DNA from: Clostridiales bacterium
GTDB lineage: Bacteria; Bacillota; Clostridia; Oscillospirales; Oscillospiraceae
Assembly: GCA_029268065.1 (NCBI GenBank)
Contig: JAJUHC010000003.1
Location: 1-64,000, forward strand
Direction of reading: 5' to 3'
DNA length: 64,000 nucleotides
Shown here: one piece after another, positions 17,766 to 25,945 of the stretch
Position numbering within the stretch: position 1 is the stretch's first letter
How the letters are laid out: each line of letters begins with the position of its first letter
The notes under the pieces: model-generated
Databases searched by the model: none
Seen by the model: the letters and a program-made list of their open reading frames with translations, nothing else
Told to the model about the DNA's origin: nothing
Program-made: the position numbers and the translations under genes

Positions 17766-18880
17766 TATATCTTGACAGCGCCGCGACAACTCTTCAGAAG
17801 CCGCGCAGCGTCGCGGAGGCCGCAGCAAGGGCGATACGGACGATGGGCAGCCCCGGGCGCGGAGGGCACAGCGCTGCGATGCTCGCCGCCGACACTGCGT
17901 ACAGATGCCGTGAAGCGGCGGCAAAGCTGTTCGGAGTTAAGAACCCGGAGAGCATAGTGTTTACCCTGAATGCCACGCACGCGCTGAACATTGCGATAAA
18001 AAGCCTGGCGCGGCCCGGAAGCAAGGTCGTAATATCAAGCTTTGAGCACAATTCGGTGCTCCGACCGCTTTATTCGCTCGGCGCTAGGATATACGTCGCT
18101 CCTTCAAGACTCTTCGACCCGGAGGACACCTTGCGTTCCTTTGAAATGAGGCTCGGCGGCGCGGAGCTCGTGGTGGTCAACCATACGTCAAATGTTTTCG
18201 GCTATATACTCCCGATTCGTGAGATAGCCTCCGTTTGCAGAAGCTCCGGAATTCCTTTCATAATAGACGCATCGCAGTCCGCGGGTATTCTGGATATAAA
18301 TTATGCCGAGCTTGGCGCGGACTTCGTCGCCATGCCGGGGCACAAAAGCCTTTACGGGCCGCAGGGAACCGGAATACTTATCGCAAAACACGGCAATACC
18401 CTCATTGAAGGAGGAACGGGAAGCAATTCAAAGCTGCCGGAGATGCCCGATTTTCTGCCCGACCGCTTCGAAGCCGGAACGCACAATATGCCCGGAATTG
18501 CTGGTCTGGCTGAGGGGATCAAATTCGTCAGCGTTACGGGAACCTCGAAGATTCTGGCGCATGGGCGGGAATTGATTGCAACCGCTGCCGACGGTCTTAG
18601 GCAGATCGGAGGAGTCAGAATTTACAGAGCCGATAATCCCGGGAATCAGGCCGGGGTGATATCTTTCAACATTCGAAATGTTCCGAGCGAACAGATCGCT
18701 TCGGAATTATCGGCAAGAAATATTGCCGTCAGGGCGGGAATGCACTGCTCCCCGCTTGCACACAGGACGGCCGGGACTTTAGAGCAGGGTACTGTCAGGA
18801 TAAGCGTGTCGGCCTTCAACACGAAAAAGGATATTTATGAAATGCTTCGGGCAGTTGATGAGATAAGTAAAAAAGTTTAA
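17762..18880 (+). CDS. Class V aminotransferase, cysteine desulfurase family (TIGR01977-type)
   Basis: 372 residues with an N-terminal MIYLDSAATTLQKP block, the PLP-binding lysine in MPGHKSLYGPQGTG and the active-site cysteine in RAGMHCSPLAH. This is the cysteine desulfurase / selenocysteine lyase subfamily often encoded beside DUF3343. It would release sulfur or selenium from (seleno)cysteine. No selD or selA is nearby, so selenium use is not shown. The repeat-rich region follows its stop. Confidence 0.88.
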   Translation: MIYLDSAATTLQKPRSVAEAAARAIRTMGSPGRGGHSAAMLAADTAYRCREAAAKLFGVKNPESIVFTLNATHALNIAIKSLARPGSKVVISSFEHNSVLRPLYSLGARIYVAPSRLFDPEDTLRSFEMRLGGAELVVVNHTSNVFGYILPIREIASVCRSSGIPFIIDASQSAGILDINYAELGADFVAMPGHKSLYGPQGTGILIAKHGNTLIEGGTGSNSKLPEMPDFLPDRFEAGTHNMPGIAGLAEGIKFVSVTGTSKILAHGRELIATAADGLRQIGGVRIYRADNPGNQAGVISFNIRNVPSEQIASELSARNIAVRAGMHCSPLAHRTAGTLEQGTVRISVSAFNTKKDIYEMLRAVDEISKKV

Positions 18881-18931
18881 ATAAATTTAAAATTTAGGAC
18901 TTTTATTTTATTGTCATTAGGTATTGTATAA

Positions 18932-19192
18932 GGTATAATATCCGCAAGGCGGATATTATACCCGCGCATGCGCCCTCTCCGAGGGCGCGCGCTCAAAACG
19001 AAGCCGTTTTGCTCCCGTGCCCTTCGGGCCGGAACCGCAAAACACGGCAACATACCATGAATTTGGAAAATTCATGGTATAATATCCGCAAGGCGGATAT
19101 TATACCCGCGCATGCGCCCTCTCCGAGGGCGCGCGCTCAAAACGAAGCCGTTTTGCTCCCGTGCCCTTCGGGCCGGAACCGCAAAACACGGC
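18932..19192. repeat. Two identical 117-bp hairpin-rich direct repeats
   Basis: Copies at 18932-19048 and 19076-19192 (period 144 bp) are identical base for base. Each contains GGTATAATATCCGC/GCGGATATTATACC (perfect 14-bp stem, AAG loop), GCGCCCTC/GAGGGCGC, AAAACG/CGTTTT and the alternative pairing GTTTTGC/GCAAAAC. Between the copies another 13-bp hairpin (19052-19064/19068-19080) shares its last five bases with the next copy. A degenerate version of that hairpin follows copy 2 (19201-19220). The stretch 18881-19307 carries no credible gene. Confidence 0.9.
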
Positions 19193-19307
19193 GCCGTGCC
19201 TTGAATTTGAGAAATTCACGCTGTATGGGAACCGCGTTGGCATTTCAATCGGTGAAACGGCGCCTTTTTCGCACCGAGGCGCAAAACAGGGGAAATGAGG
19301 CGATAAT

Positions 19308-20174
19308 ATGATTATGACAGTGCTTGAAATGGGCTGGAGATACCTTCAGACCATAAAAATTACGGATATAATCGACATCGCCGTTACCTCGCTTCTCATA
19401 TACAAGGTGCTCAGGTTCATATTAAAAACCAGCTCCGCAAGAGGCTTTAAGGGAATTATCGTAATCATAATCGCCATGTGGGTGTCTAGCCTTCTAAACC
19501 TTAATGTGATAAACTTCCTGATACGGAGAACTATGGAGCTCGGCATTTTCGCTATAATAATACTGTTCCAGCCCGAGCTTCGCAGGATACTGGAGCGCAT
19601 GGGAAGCGGGAAGCTTTTTAATATTTTCGGCAGGCAGCTGGACGAACCTAAGATCGAGACCTCGCTGCGGCAGGTGGTCGCGGCCTGCGCGGAAATGTCC
19701 AGGAGCAAAACGGGCGCGCTGATAATACTTGAACGCGATGTAAAGCTCGACGACACAATCAAGACGGGCACTATACTTAATGCGGACGCTTCGCCCGAGC
19801 TTTTGAGAACAATTTTCTTTGACAAGACCCCGCTTCATGACGGCGCCGTAATATTGCGTGAAGGAGAAATCACGGCTGCGGGCTGTATGCTGCCTCTTTC
19901 GACGAACCCGAACCTGAGCCGCGACCTCGGTATGCGCCACAGAGCCGGAATAGGCGTCAGCGAGGTGTCGGACGCCGTAGTCGCGATTGTTTCGGAGGAA
20001 ACGGGCTCGCTCTCGGTAGCTATAAACGGAACGCTCAAGCGCCATCTTTCTCTGGACACCTTTGAAAAGCTGCTTAGAAACGAGCTGCTCCCTCAGACGG
20101 AAACGAAGCAGAATACCGTGAATCGCGTCAGGAATACGTTGAAGGTGAACAAAAATGCGGGAAAGAATAAATAA
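19308..20174 (+). CDS. cdaA: Diadenylate cyclase CdaA
   Basis: 288 residues. About three N-terminal membrane segments are followed by the DAC domain with DGA (PLHDGAVIL) and RHR (GMRHRAGIG) motifs. It synthesises cyclic di-AMP, which controls potassium, osmolyte and cell-wall homeostasis. The downstream gene is its usual regulator CdaR, overlapping by 20 bp. ATG 19308 follows GAGG at 8 nt. No promoter was recognised; the 400-bp repeat region lies directly upstream. Confidence 0.95.
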   Translation: MIMTVLEMGWRYLQTIKITDIIDIAVTSLLIYKVLRFILKTSSARGFKGIIVIIIAMWVSSLLNLNVINFLIRRTMELGIFAIIILFQPELRRILERMGSGKLFNIFGRQLDEPKIETSLRQVVAACAEMSRSKTGALIILERDVKLDDTIKTGTILNADASPELLRTIFFDKTPLHDGAVILREGEITAAGCMLPLSTNPNLSRDLGMRHRAGIGVSEVSDAVVAIVSEETGSLSVAINGTLKRHLSLDTFEKLLRNELLPQTETKQNTVNRVRNTLKVNKNAGKNK

Positions 20175-21399
20175 GATTTTCAGCAACAGGGCGATTTATG
20201 TGGCCGTTTCTATTGTAGCTGCTTTTACGCTCTGGGTGTATGTGACAAATGTGGACAACCAGAACATGGAGAGGACCATATTTGACATAAAGGTAAACTT
20301 CACGGGAAAGGAAACCCTCCTTTCAAAGGGATATGTAATAGACGACAGCGATAATTATAGCGTTTCCCTGACCCTGCTGGGAAGGCGCGACGCCATACTG
20401 AAGCTTAAAAACTCCAACATAGATGTAAACGTAGATGTGTCGGATCTCGCTTCGTCAGGCACGTTCGCCAGGTTTTATACCGTCGCGCTTCCCTCGATCG
20501 TAAACTATAACGACGTTTACATTCTGAAGAAGAATCCCGAGTACGTTAACGTAAAGGTCAACAAGTTCGTTACGAAGTCCGTAAACATAAAAGGGAGCTT
20601 TGCCGGCACGCTTAAGCCCGGATATGAAGCAAAGTCCATCGTATTTTCTCAGGATACCATAAGCGTCAGCGGACCCGAGCCCGTCGTGTCGCGTATTGCT
20701 TATGCGGAAGTAAAGATCCGTCAAAACGAAGTGGACAAGACGATAAATCAGAGCTTCAGTTATGTGCTTACGGATAATAACGGAAGCCAGGTCCCGATGG
20801 ACGGTCTGATTGTAAACGTAAAAAGCGTCGAGGCCACCATGCCCGTCGTAATGGTAAAGAAGGTTCCGCTTACGATTAAGCTGAACGCCGGGGGAGGGGC
20901 CGCGGAAAAGAACGTGAAGTACAGCGTTGAACCGCAGACGATAACGCTTTCCGGCGATCCCGAGGCCATAGAAAAAATTAGTGAAATATCACTGAAAACG
21001 TATAATATCGGCGAAATCGTTTCCGAGCAGTCGGAGTATCTGAATATACCGATTCCGGAAGGCACAGTGAACGTATCGGAAGTAGACAAGGCGAAGGTGA
21101 GCGTTTCGGTTGTGGGACTTAATACCAGAAGCATTACGGTCTCAAATATAAAGATAACCAATGTTTACACGGGGCACAAAGCGACACTTGTTACCAAGGA
21201 ATTCAGCGTTACCCTGCGGGGCGAGCCAGCGGCGCTTGACGCCATAAATCCCGATAACGTAACCGTAATCCTTGACTTGACGCAGCTTGGGCAGTCCGTG
21301 GGGCGCTATTCGGTGCCGGCGAAAATCGAGGTCAGCGGGACCGATAAGGTGGGCGCTATCGGCAGCTATACGGCAATCGTAACCCTGGAGGGTGCATAG
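20155..21399 (+). CDS. cdaR: CdaR / YbbR-like protein
   Basis: 414 residues: a single N-terminal membrane anchor (AIYVAVSIVAAFTLWVYVT) and several extracytoplasmic YbbR-like repeats, recognisable by recurring SVSLTLLGRRDAI / ITLSGDPEAIEKI / FSVTLRGEPAALDAI segments. CdaR binds and modulates CdaA. The operon order cdaA-cdaR is standard; glmM, often third, is replaced here by an rseC-like gene. Confidence 0.9.
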   Translation: MRERINKIFSNRAIYVAVSIVAAFTLWVYVTNVDNQNMERTIFDIKVNFTGKETLLSKGYVIDDSDNYSVSLTLLGRRDAILKLKNSNIDVNVDVSDLASSGTFARFYTVALPSIVNYNDVYILKKNPEYVNVKVNKFVTKSVNIKGSFAGTLKPGYEAKSIVFSQDTISVSGPEPVVSRIAYAEVKIRQNEVDKTINQSFSYVLTDNNGSQVPMDGLIVNVKSVEATMPVVMVKKVPLTIKLNAGGGAAEKNVKYSVEPQTITLSGDPEAIEKISEISLKTYNIGEIVSEQSEYLNIPIPEGTVNVSEVDKAKVSVSVVGLNTRSITVSNIKITNVYTGHKATLVTKEFSVTLRGEPAALDAINPDNVTVILDLTQLGQSVGRYSVPAKIEVSGTDKVGAIGSYTAIVTLEGA

Positions 21400-21419
21400 A
21401 CGGAGAGGAGAACGGCTTT

Positions 21420-21833
21420 TTGACTCAGAACGCAAAAGTTTTGAAACTGCTGGACGGCGGGAAGGCGCTTGTTCTGGTCAGGCGTATGTCGGCGTGCGGA
21501 GAAAACTGCGCCTCGTGCTCAGCGGGGTGCGGGGAAAAGAACAAGGCGACCGTTGTGGCTTTTAACAGGATATCAGCCAATGTTGGTGACGAGGTGGTGG
21601 TAAGCTCCAAGACCTCAAAGATTCTGTCGGCGGCTTTCGTAGCTTATGTCCTGCCTCTGCTGCTGTTTTTTATTGCTTATATAGCAACATCCGCCGCTAA
21701 CCTGTCTCAAAGGACTTCAATTATAATAAGCGTGGGCGCTTTTTTCTGCGGCATAGGAGCAGGCTTTGCGTACGACAGATTCGTTCGCAAGAAAAAGGGC
21801 ATAGAGTTTGAGATTACCTCTTTTGTAAAATAG
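21420..21833 (+). CDS. rseC: SoxR-reducing system protein RseC-like
   Basis: 137 residues with the N-terminal cysteine motif CGENCASCSAGCG and two C-terminal transmembrane segments (about 75-95 and 100-120), the RseC/MucC architecture. In other bacteria RseC accompanies the Rnf complex or acts in SoxR reduction; neither is in this window. TTG 21420 lies 9 nt behind GGAGAGGAG. Confidence 0.8.
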   Translation: MTQNAKVLKLLDGGKALVLVRRMSACGENCASCSAGCGEKNKATVVAFNRISANVGDEVVVSSKTSKILSAAFVAYVLPLLLFFIAYIATSAANLSQRTSIIISVGAFFCGIGAGFAYDRFVRKKKGIEFEITSFVK

Positions 21834-21842
21834 GAGAGCCGA

Positions 21843-22733
21843 ATGTTTGGATATGTACGCCCTCTAAAAGGCGAGCTGAAGGTAAAGGACCTTGAGCTTT
21901 TCAAAGCGGCATACTGCGGGCTCTGCAATACCCTGAAGAAATGCTACGGCTATCCCGCAAGATTTCTGATAAACTATGACTTCACTTTTTTGGCGATGCT
22001 GCTTTCCTCGGGCGACAAAGCCTGCGGCTTAGAGCATAGACGGTGCTCGGCGTCTCCGTTCAGAAAAAAATGCGCATGCTCGGCAACGCCGTCGTTTGAG
22101 CTTTGCGCCGATTACAGCATGATACTGTATTACTGGAAGCTCCGTGATTCTTTTCAGGACGGGGGGCTGCCGGAAAAGATAAAGGCGGGCGCGGCGCTTT
22201 TGCTTCTGCGCGGAGCCTATAAAAAGGCAAGCAAAAAGGCTCCCGACTTCGATAAAAAGGTGAGAGACAGGCTGAGGGAGCTTTCCGGGCTTGAAAAATC
22301 CGGCGGTGCCTCGCTTGATGCGGCGGCGGACAAGTTTGCGGACATACTGAGGGCGGCCGCCGAAAATAGGGATAAACCGTCCGAGAGAAGGGCCCTTGAA
22401 CAGATATTGTACCATGTCGGACGTCAGATCTATATTCTCGACGCCGTAGACGACATGGAGCGCGATCGGAAGGCCGGACTTTACAACGCGGTGGCCATAA
22501 GGTTCGGTATTGAGGACGGAAAAATAACGCAGCCCGTCAGGGAGGAGCTCAGGACGACTCTTTCCCACTCGGAGGCGCTTGCCGCTTCGGCCTATGAGCT
22601 TCTGGAAGCCGGAATGTGGTCGCCTATACTGTCAAATATTATTTACCTGGGAATACCCTCCGTCACGGAGCTGGTGCTAGGTTCCGAATGGAGAAATCAG
22701 AGCAGACTCAGAGAAAAAATAGAAATACTATGA
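21843..22733 (+). CDS. DUF5685 family protein
   Basis: 296 residues, starting [14 protein letters not shown] and carrying [12 protein letters not shown]. The sequence matches the DUF5685 family of Clostridia, which commonly stands directly before a J-domain protein, as here. It is mostly helical with several cysteines in the first 90 residues. The function is unknown; metal binding is possible. Confidence 0.8.
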   Translation: MFGYVRPLKGELKVKDLELFKAAYCGLCNTLKKCYGYPARFLINYDFTFLAMLLSSGDKACGLEHRRCSASPFRKKCACSATPSFELCADYSMILYYWKLRDSFQDGGLPEKIKAGAALLLLRGAYKKASKKAPDFDKKVRDRLRELSGLEKSGGASLDAAADKFADILRAAAENRDKPSERRALEQILYHVGRQIYILDAVDDMERDRKAGLYNAVAIRFGIEDGKITQPVREELRTTLSHSEALAASAYELLEAGMWSPILSNIIYLGIPSVTELVLGSEWRNQSRLREKIEIL

Positions 22734-22746
22734 ATGGAGCATACAG

Positions 22747-23364
22747 ATGAACGATCCATACGCCGTACTGGGTGTATCCCCGAACGCAAGCGACGATGAG
22801 ATAAAGAGGGCATACAGAGAGCTCGCACGGAAATACCACCCCGACAATTACCAGGACAACCCGCTTGCAGACCTGGCGCAGGAGAAGATGAAGGAAATAA
22901 ACGAAGCCTATGACATGATAACGAAGGGGCGGGCGGGCAGCTGGAGCGGAGCCAAGTCTGCCGGAGGCGGCGCCTATAACGGAGCTGCGGGAGGCGGTGC
23001 CGGGGGGGTATACGCGGAGATACGCAACGCCATAAACATCGGAAATATCTCCGAGGCCGAGACGCTGCTCAATTCGATATCGAACAGAAACGCCGAATGG
23101 TATTTTCTCATGGGCAGCGTCTGCTACCGGAAGGGATGGCTTGACGAGGCCAGGCGCTATTATCAGTCCGCTGTAAATATGGATCCGAATAATCTGGAAT
23201 ACCGCCAGGCCATGAATTTTATGAACATGGGAGGGAGAAATGCTTACAGGCCCCCCCAATACGGCAACGCCGGGGGCATGAGCGGGTGCGACGTATGCAC
23301 TTCGCTTATGGTGGCCGACTGCTGCTGCGAGTGTATGGGTGGAGACCTAATACGCTGCTGCTGA
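22747..23364 (+). CDS. J-domain protein with tetratricopeptide region and Cys-rich tail
   Basis: 205 residues. An N-terminal J domain with the HPD tripeptide ([10 protein letters not shown]) is followed by a Gly/Ala linker, a TPR-like segment (EAETLLNSI...[28 protein letters not shown]) and a C-terminal tail holding eight cysteines in about 25 residues (CDVC, CCCEC, RCC). The J domain should stimulate DnaK. The Cys-rich tail may bind metal or a client. It pairs with the DUF5685 gene 13 bp upstream. Confidence 0.88.
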   Translation: MNDPYAVLGVSPNASDDEIKRAYRELARKYHPDNYQDNPLADLAQEKMKEINEAYDMITKGRAGSWSGAKSAGGGAYNGAAGGGAGGVYAEIRNAINIGNISEAETLLNSISNRNAEWYFLMGSVCYRKGWLDEARRYYQSAVNMDPNNLEYRQAMNFMNMGGRNAYRPPQYGNAGGMSGCDVCTSLMVADCCCECMGGDLIRCC

Positions 23365-23372
23365 GGTGAAGC

Positions 23373-23882
23373 ATGGACAAAAAGACTAAAACACTGACCT
23401 TTACGGCGCTTCTTGTTGCCCTTACGGTTGTGCTGCTCTACATCGCTTCCGTTTTGCCAACGTCGAGAATAGGAGTTACGACGATAGCGGGCCTGCTCGT
23501 CGCATCCGCGGTTATCGAATACGGAGTCGGGGCCGGGCTTTCCTGCTTTGCGGTAAGCGCGGTTCTTGCTGCGATAATTATTCCGCTGAAATCCGTCGTT
23601 CTGCTGTATGTGCTGTTTTTCGGGTGCTATCCGATAATCAAAAGCCTTATTGAACGGATGAAAAACAGAGCCGCGGAGTGGGCGCTCAAATTGCTGGTAT
23701 TCAACGCCGCTCTGACGGTGCTGTATTTTTTGTGGCGCTCAGGATTCCTGATAGGAATCGAGCCGAACATGGCGGCTGCGGCCGCTTTTTACGCGGTATG
23801 CAACGTCTTTTTTGCGCTTTATGATATTGCTTTTACCAGGCTGGCGCAGTTTTATATTTCGAAAATCCATATAAAGCGATGA
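23373..23882 (+). CDS. Integral membrane protein of unknown function
   Basis: 169 residues with about five predicted transmembrane helices, for example LTFTALLVALTVVLLYIASVLP and TTIAGLLVASAVIEYGVGAGL. The first helix pair resembles S components of ECF transporters, but no binding motif is visible and no ECF A/T genes are nearby. It lies between the J-domain gene and yicC with short spacings, so probably in the same transcript. Confidence 0.7.
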   Translation: MDKKTKTLTFTALLVALTVVLLYIASVLPTSRIGVTTIAGLLVASAVIEYGVGAGLSCFAVSAVLAAIIIPLKSVVLLYVLFFGCYPIIKSLIERMKNRAAEWALKLLVFNAALTVLYFLWRSGFLIGIEPNMAAAAAFYAVCNVFFALYDIAFTRLAQFYISKIHIKR

Positions 23883-23895
23883 GAGAAGGAAAAAA

Positions 23896-24774
23896 ATGAT
23901 AAAAAGCATGACCGGATACGGCAGCGCCACCGGCAGCGTCGACAAGCTTGATATAACGGTTGAGCTGCGAAGCGTTAACAACCGCTTTCTCGACTGCTCA
24001 GTTCGGATTCCCAGGGTATATACCTTTGTGGAGGACGCGATAAAGGCCGAGGTGCAGAAAGCGATTACCAGGGGCAAGGTGGACGTTTACGTTTCCATAG
24101 ACAGCTCCAGGGCCGACGATGTGAAAATAAGCCTGAACGAGCCTCTGGCCGAGGCATATATCAAGGCGCTGAGCGCGATGAGCGAGAAATACGGGCTTAT
24201 TAACGACCTCAGCGTAGTATCCATGAGCCGGTTTACGGATATACTGCTTATCGAGAAGAAGGAAACAGATATTGCGGCATTTTCGGACGGCGTCTGCGCC
24301 ATTCTCAGGAACGCGCTGAAGGAGTTTGACGATATGAGAAGCCGCGAGGGAGAGAAGCTCGCGGAGGATATGCTGAACCGGTTAACCGAGATAGAGCGGC
24401 TGCTCAAAATAGTCGAGGAGCGTTCCCCAAAAACCGTAGAGGAATACAGGCAGAGGCTGTATCAGCGGATTTCGGAGCTTCTGGAGAGCAGGGAAATCGA
24501 CGAATCGAGGATACTCACCGAGGCCGCAATATTTGCCGACAAGATAGCCGTCGACGAGGAAACGGTGCGCCTCAGAAGCCATATCGCACAGATGAAGGCC
24601 ATGCTGAAGTCGGATCAGCCGATGGGGAGAAAGCTTGACTTTCTTATACAGGAATTTAACCGCGAAGCAAATACGATAGGCTCAAAGAGCAACGATACCG
24701 AGATGGCCCACCTGGTGGTTGACCTCAAGTCGGAGATAGAAAAGATTCGAGAGCAGGCGCAGAACATCGAATAA
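23896..24774 (+). CDS. yicC: YicC-family endoribonuclease
   Basis: 292 residues with the YicC N-terminal signature [13 protein letters not shown] and the C-terminal DUF1732 block ([21 protein letters not shown]). E. coli YicC has ribonuclease activity; the Bacillus counterpart is yloC. It heads the conserved yicC-remA-gmk-rpoZ-priA series. GAGAAGGA serves as ribosome binding site. Confidence 0.92.
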   Translation: MIKSMTGYGSATGSVDKLDITVELRSVNNRFLDCSVRIPRVYTFVEDAIKAEVQKAITRGKVDVYVSIDSSRADDVKISLNEPLAEAYIKALSAMSEKYGLINDLSVVSMSRFTDILLIEKKETDIAAFSDGVCAILRNALKEFDDMRSREGEKLAEDMLNRLTEIERLLKIVEERSPKTVEEYRQRLYQRISELLESREIDESRILTEAAIFADKIAVDEETVRLRSHIAQMKAMLKSDQPMGRKLDFLIQEFNREANTIGSKSNDTEMAHLVVDLKSEIEKIREQAQNIE

Positions 24775-24785
24775 AGGGTGAAATT

Positions 24786-25058
24786 ATGAAGCTCGTTAAT
24801 ATCGGGTACGGAAATCTTGTTTCTTCAAGCAGGATCATAGCCGTAGTAGGGCCGGAGTCGGCGCCGATCAAAAGGATAATTCAGGACGCGAGGGACAGGG
24901 GAACGCTCATCGACGCGACTTACGGAAGGCGCACAAGGGCCGTGCTCATTGCCGACAGCGGACACGTCATTCTGTCCGCAATACAGCCGGAAACCATAAT
25001 GGCGCGAATGGGCGGCAAGGGAGACCAGCCTGAGCAGGAAGGGGAAGAAGATGAGTAA
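24786..25058 (+). CDS. remA: RemA-like regulator (DUF370)
   Basis: 90 residues with [30 protein letters not shown] and the [18 protein letters not shown] block diagnostic of DUF370/RemA. In Bacillus RemA is a DNA-binding activator of matrix and osmoprotection genes; targets here are unknown. The acidic tail (QEGEEDE) overlaps the start of gmk. Confidence 0.9.
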   Translation: MKLVNIGYGNLVSSSRIIAVVGPESAPIKRIIQDARDRGTLIDATYGRRTRAVLIADSGHVILSAIQPETIMARMGGKGDQPEQEGEEDE

Positions 25059-25659
25059 AGGCAAGCTCTTCGTTATTTCTGGTCCTTCGGGTTCGGGAAA
25101 AAGCACGCTGCTTGCAGAGGTTCTGGAGAAGCTTGAAAACAACTTCTTCTCGGTCTCTGCCACGACCAGGCCTCCAAGACCCGGTGAAACGGACGGGGTC
25201 AGCTACTACTTCAAATCGCCTGCCGAGTTTAAAAAAATGATAGAGAACGGGGAATTCCTTGAATATGCGGAATACGCGGGGAATTATTACGGTACTCCGG
25301 CGGCCCCTATAATAAAGCAGCTTGAGAATGGAAAAGATATCTTTTTGGACATAGAGGTGCAGGGCGCGCTTCAGGTCCGCTCGAAAATGCCGGAGGCCGT
25401 TTTGATATTTGCGGTGCCGCCGAGCTTTTCCGTTCTGGAAAAGAGGCTCAGGAACCGAAGCACTGAATCCGAGCGCATAATAATGATGCGTCTTGAGGCG
25501 GCGAGGATTGAATACAAAAAGGCTTCGGAATACGATTATGTTGTGATTACTGACAAGCCCGGCGATGCCGCAAACGAGATTATTTCGATTGTAAAAGCCG
25601 AAAAATGCAGGTTTGCCGAAAGAAAATACTTGCTTGACGAGGCGTTTGACCGAGCTTAG
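25051..25659 (+). CDS. gmk: Guanylate kinase
   Basis: 202 residues, P-loop [13 protein letters not shown]-binding [17 protein letters not shown] and [11 protein letters not shown]. It phosphorylates GMP to GDP. It overlaps remA by 8 bp, with GGGGAAG as ribosome binding site. Confidence 0.97.
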   Translation: MSKGKLFVISGPSGSGKSTLLAEVLEKLENNFFSVSATTRPPRPGETDGVSYYFKSPAEFKKMIENGEFLEYAEYAGNYYGTPAAPIIKQLENGKDIFLDIEVQGALQVRSKMPEAVLIFAVPPSFSVLEKRLRNRSTESERIIMMRLEAARIEYKKASEYDYVVITDKPGDAANEIISIVKAEKCRFAERKYLLDEAFDRA

Positions 25660-25681
25660 AACGAAAGGAAAGGAAATAATT

Positions 25682-25882
25682 ATGTTATACCCGCCGATGT
25701 CGGAACTTTTAAAGAAAATAAACAGCAGATACCTCCTGGTAAACGTCGTGGCCCATAGAGCGAGGTATATTGCGGCCGAGGCCGACAAAAAGGGCGAATC
25801 CCTGGATAAAAAGCCGGTGTCGCTCGCTATCGACGAGATAGCGTCCGGGTCTTACTGCGTTCGCCTGAAGAATAAGTTTTGA
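25682..25882 (+). CDS. rpoZ: RNA polymerase subunit omega
   Basis: 66 residues with the omega motifs SRYLLVNVVAHRARYIAAEA and PVSLAIDEIASG. It is slightly short but complete, and in the canonical position after gmk. It stabilises the beta' subunit. coaBC, which follows rpoZ in many Firmicutes, is missing and priA comes next. Confidence 0.93.
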   Translation: MLYPPMSELLKKINSRYLLVNVVAHRARYIAAEADKKGESLDKKPVSLAIDEIASGSYCVRLKNKF

Positions 25883-25945
25883 ATATAACTGGGCGGGTGA
25901 ATATGGCGCCTGCCCTTTTGCGGCCGATATTTGGGAGGGATATGC

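Noticed and set aside
18932-19192. CRISPR-like array
   Set aside because: Only two long identical copies exist, each full of internal hairpins, with no short regular repeats, spacers or cas genes.
19009-19311. 100-codon open frame across the repeats
   Set aside because: It consists of repeat sequence (same peptide appearing twice), has no ribosome binding site and overlaps the cdaA start.
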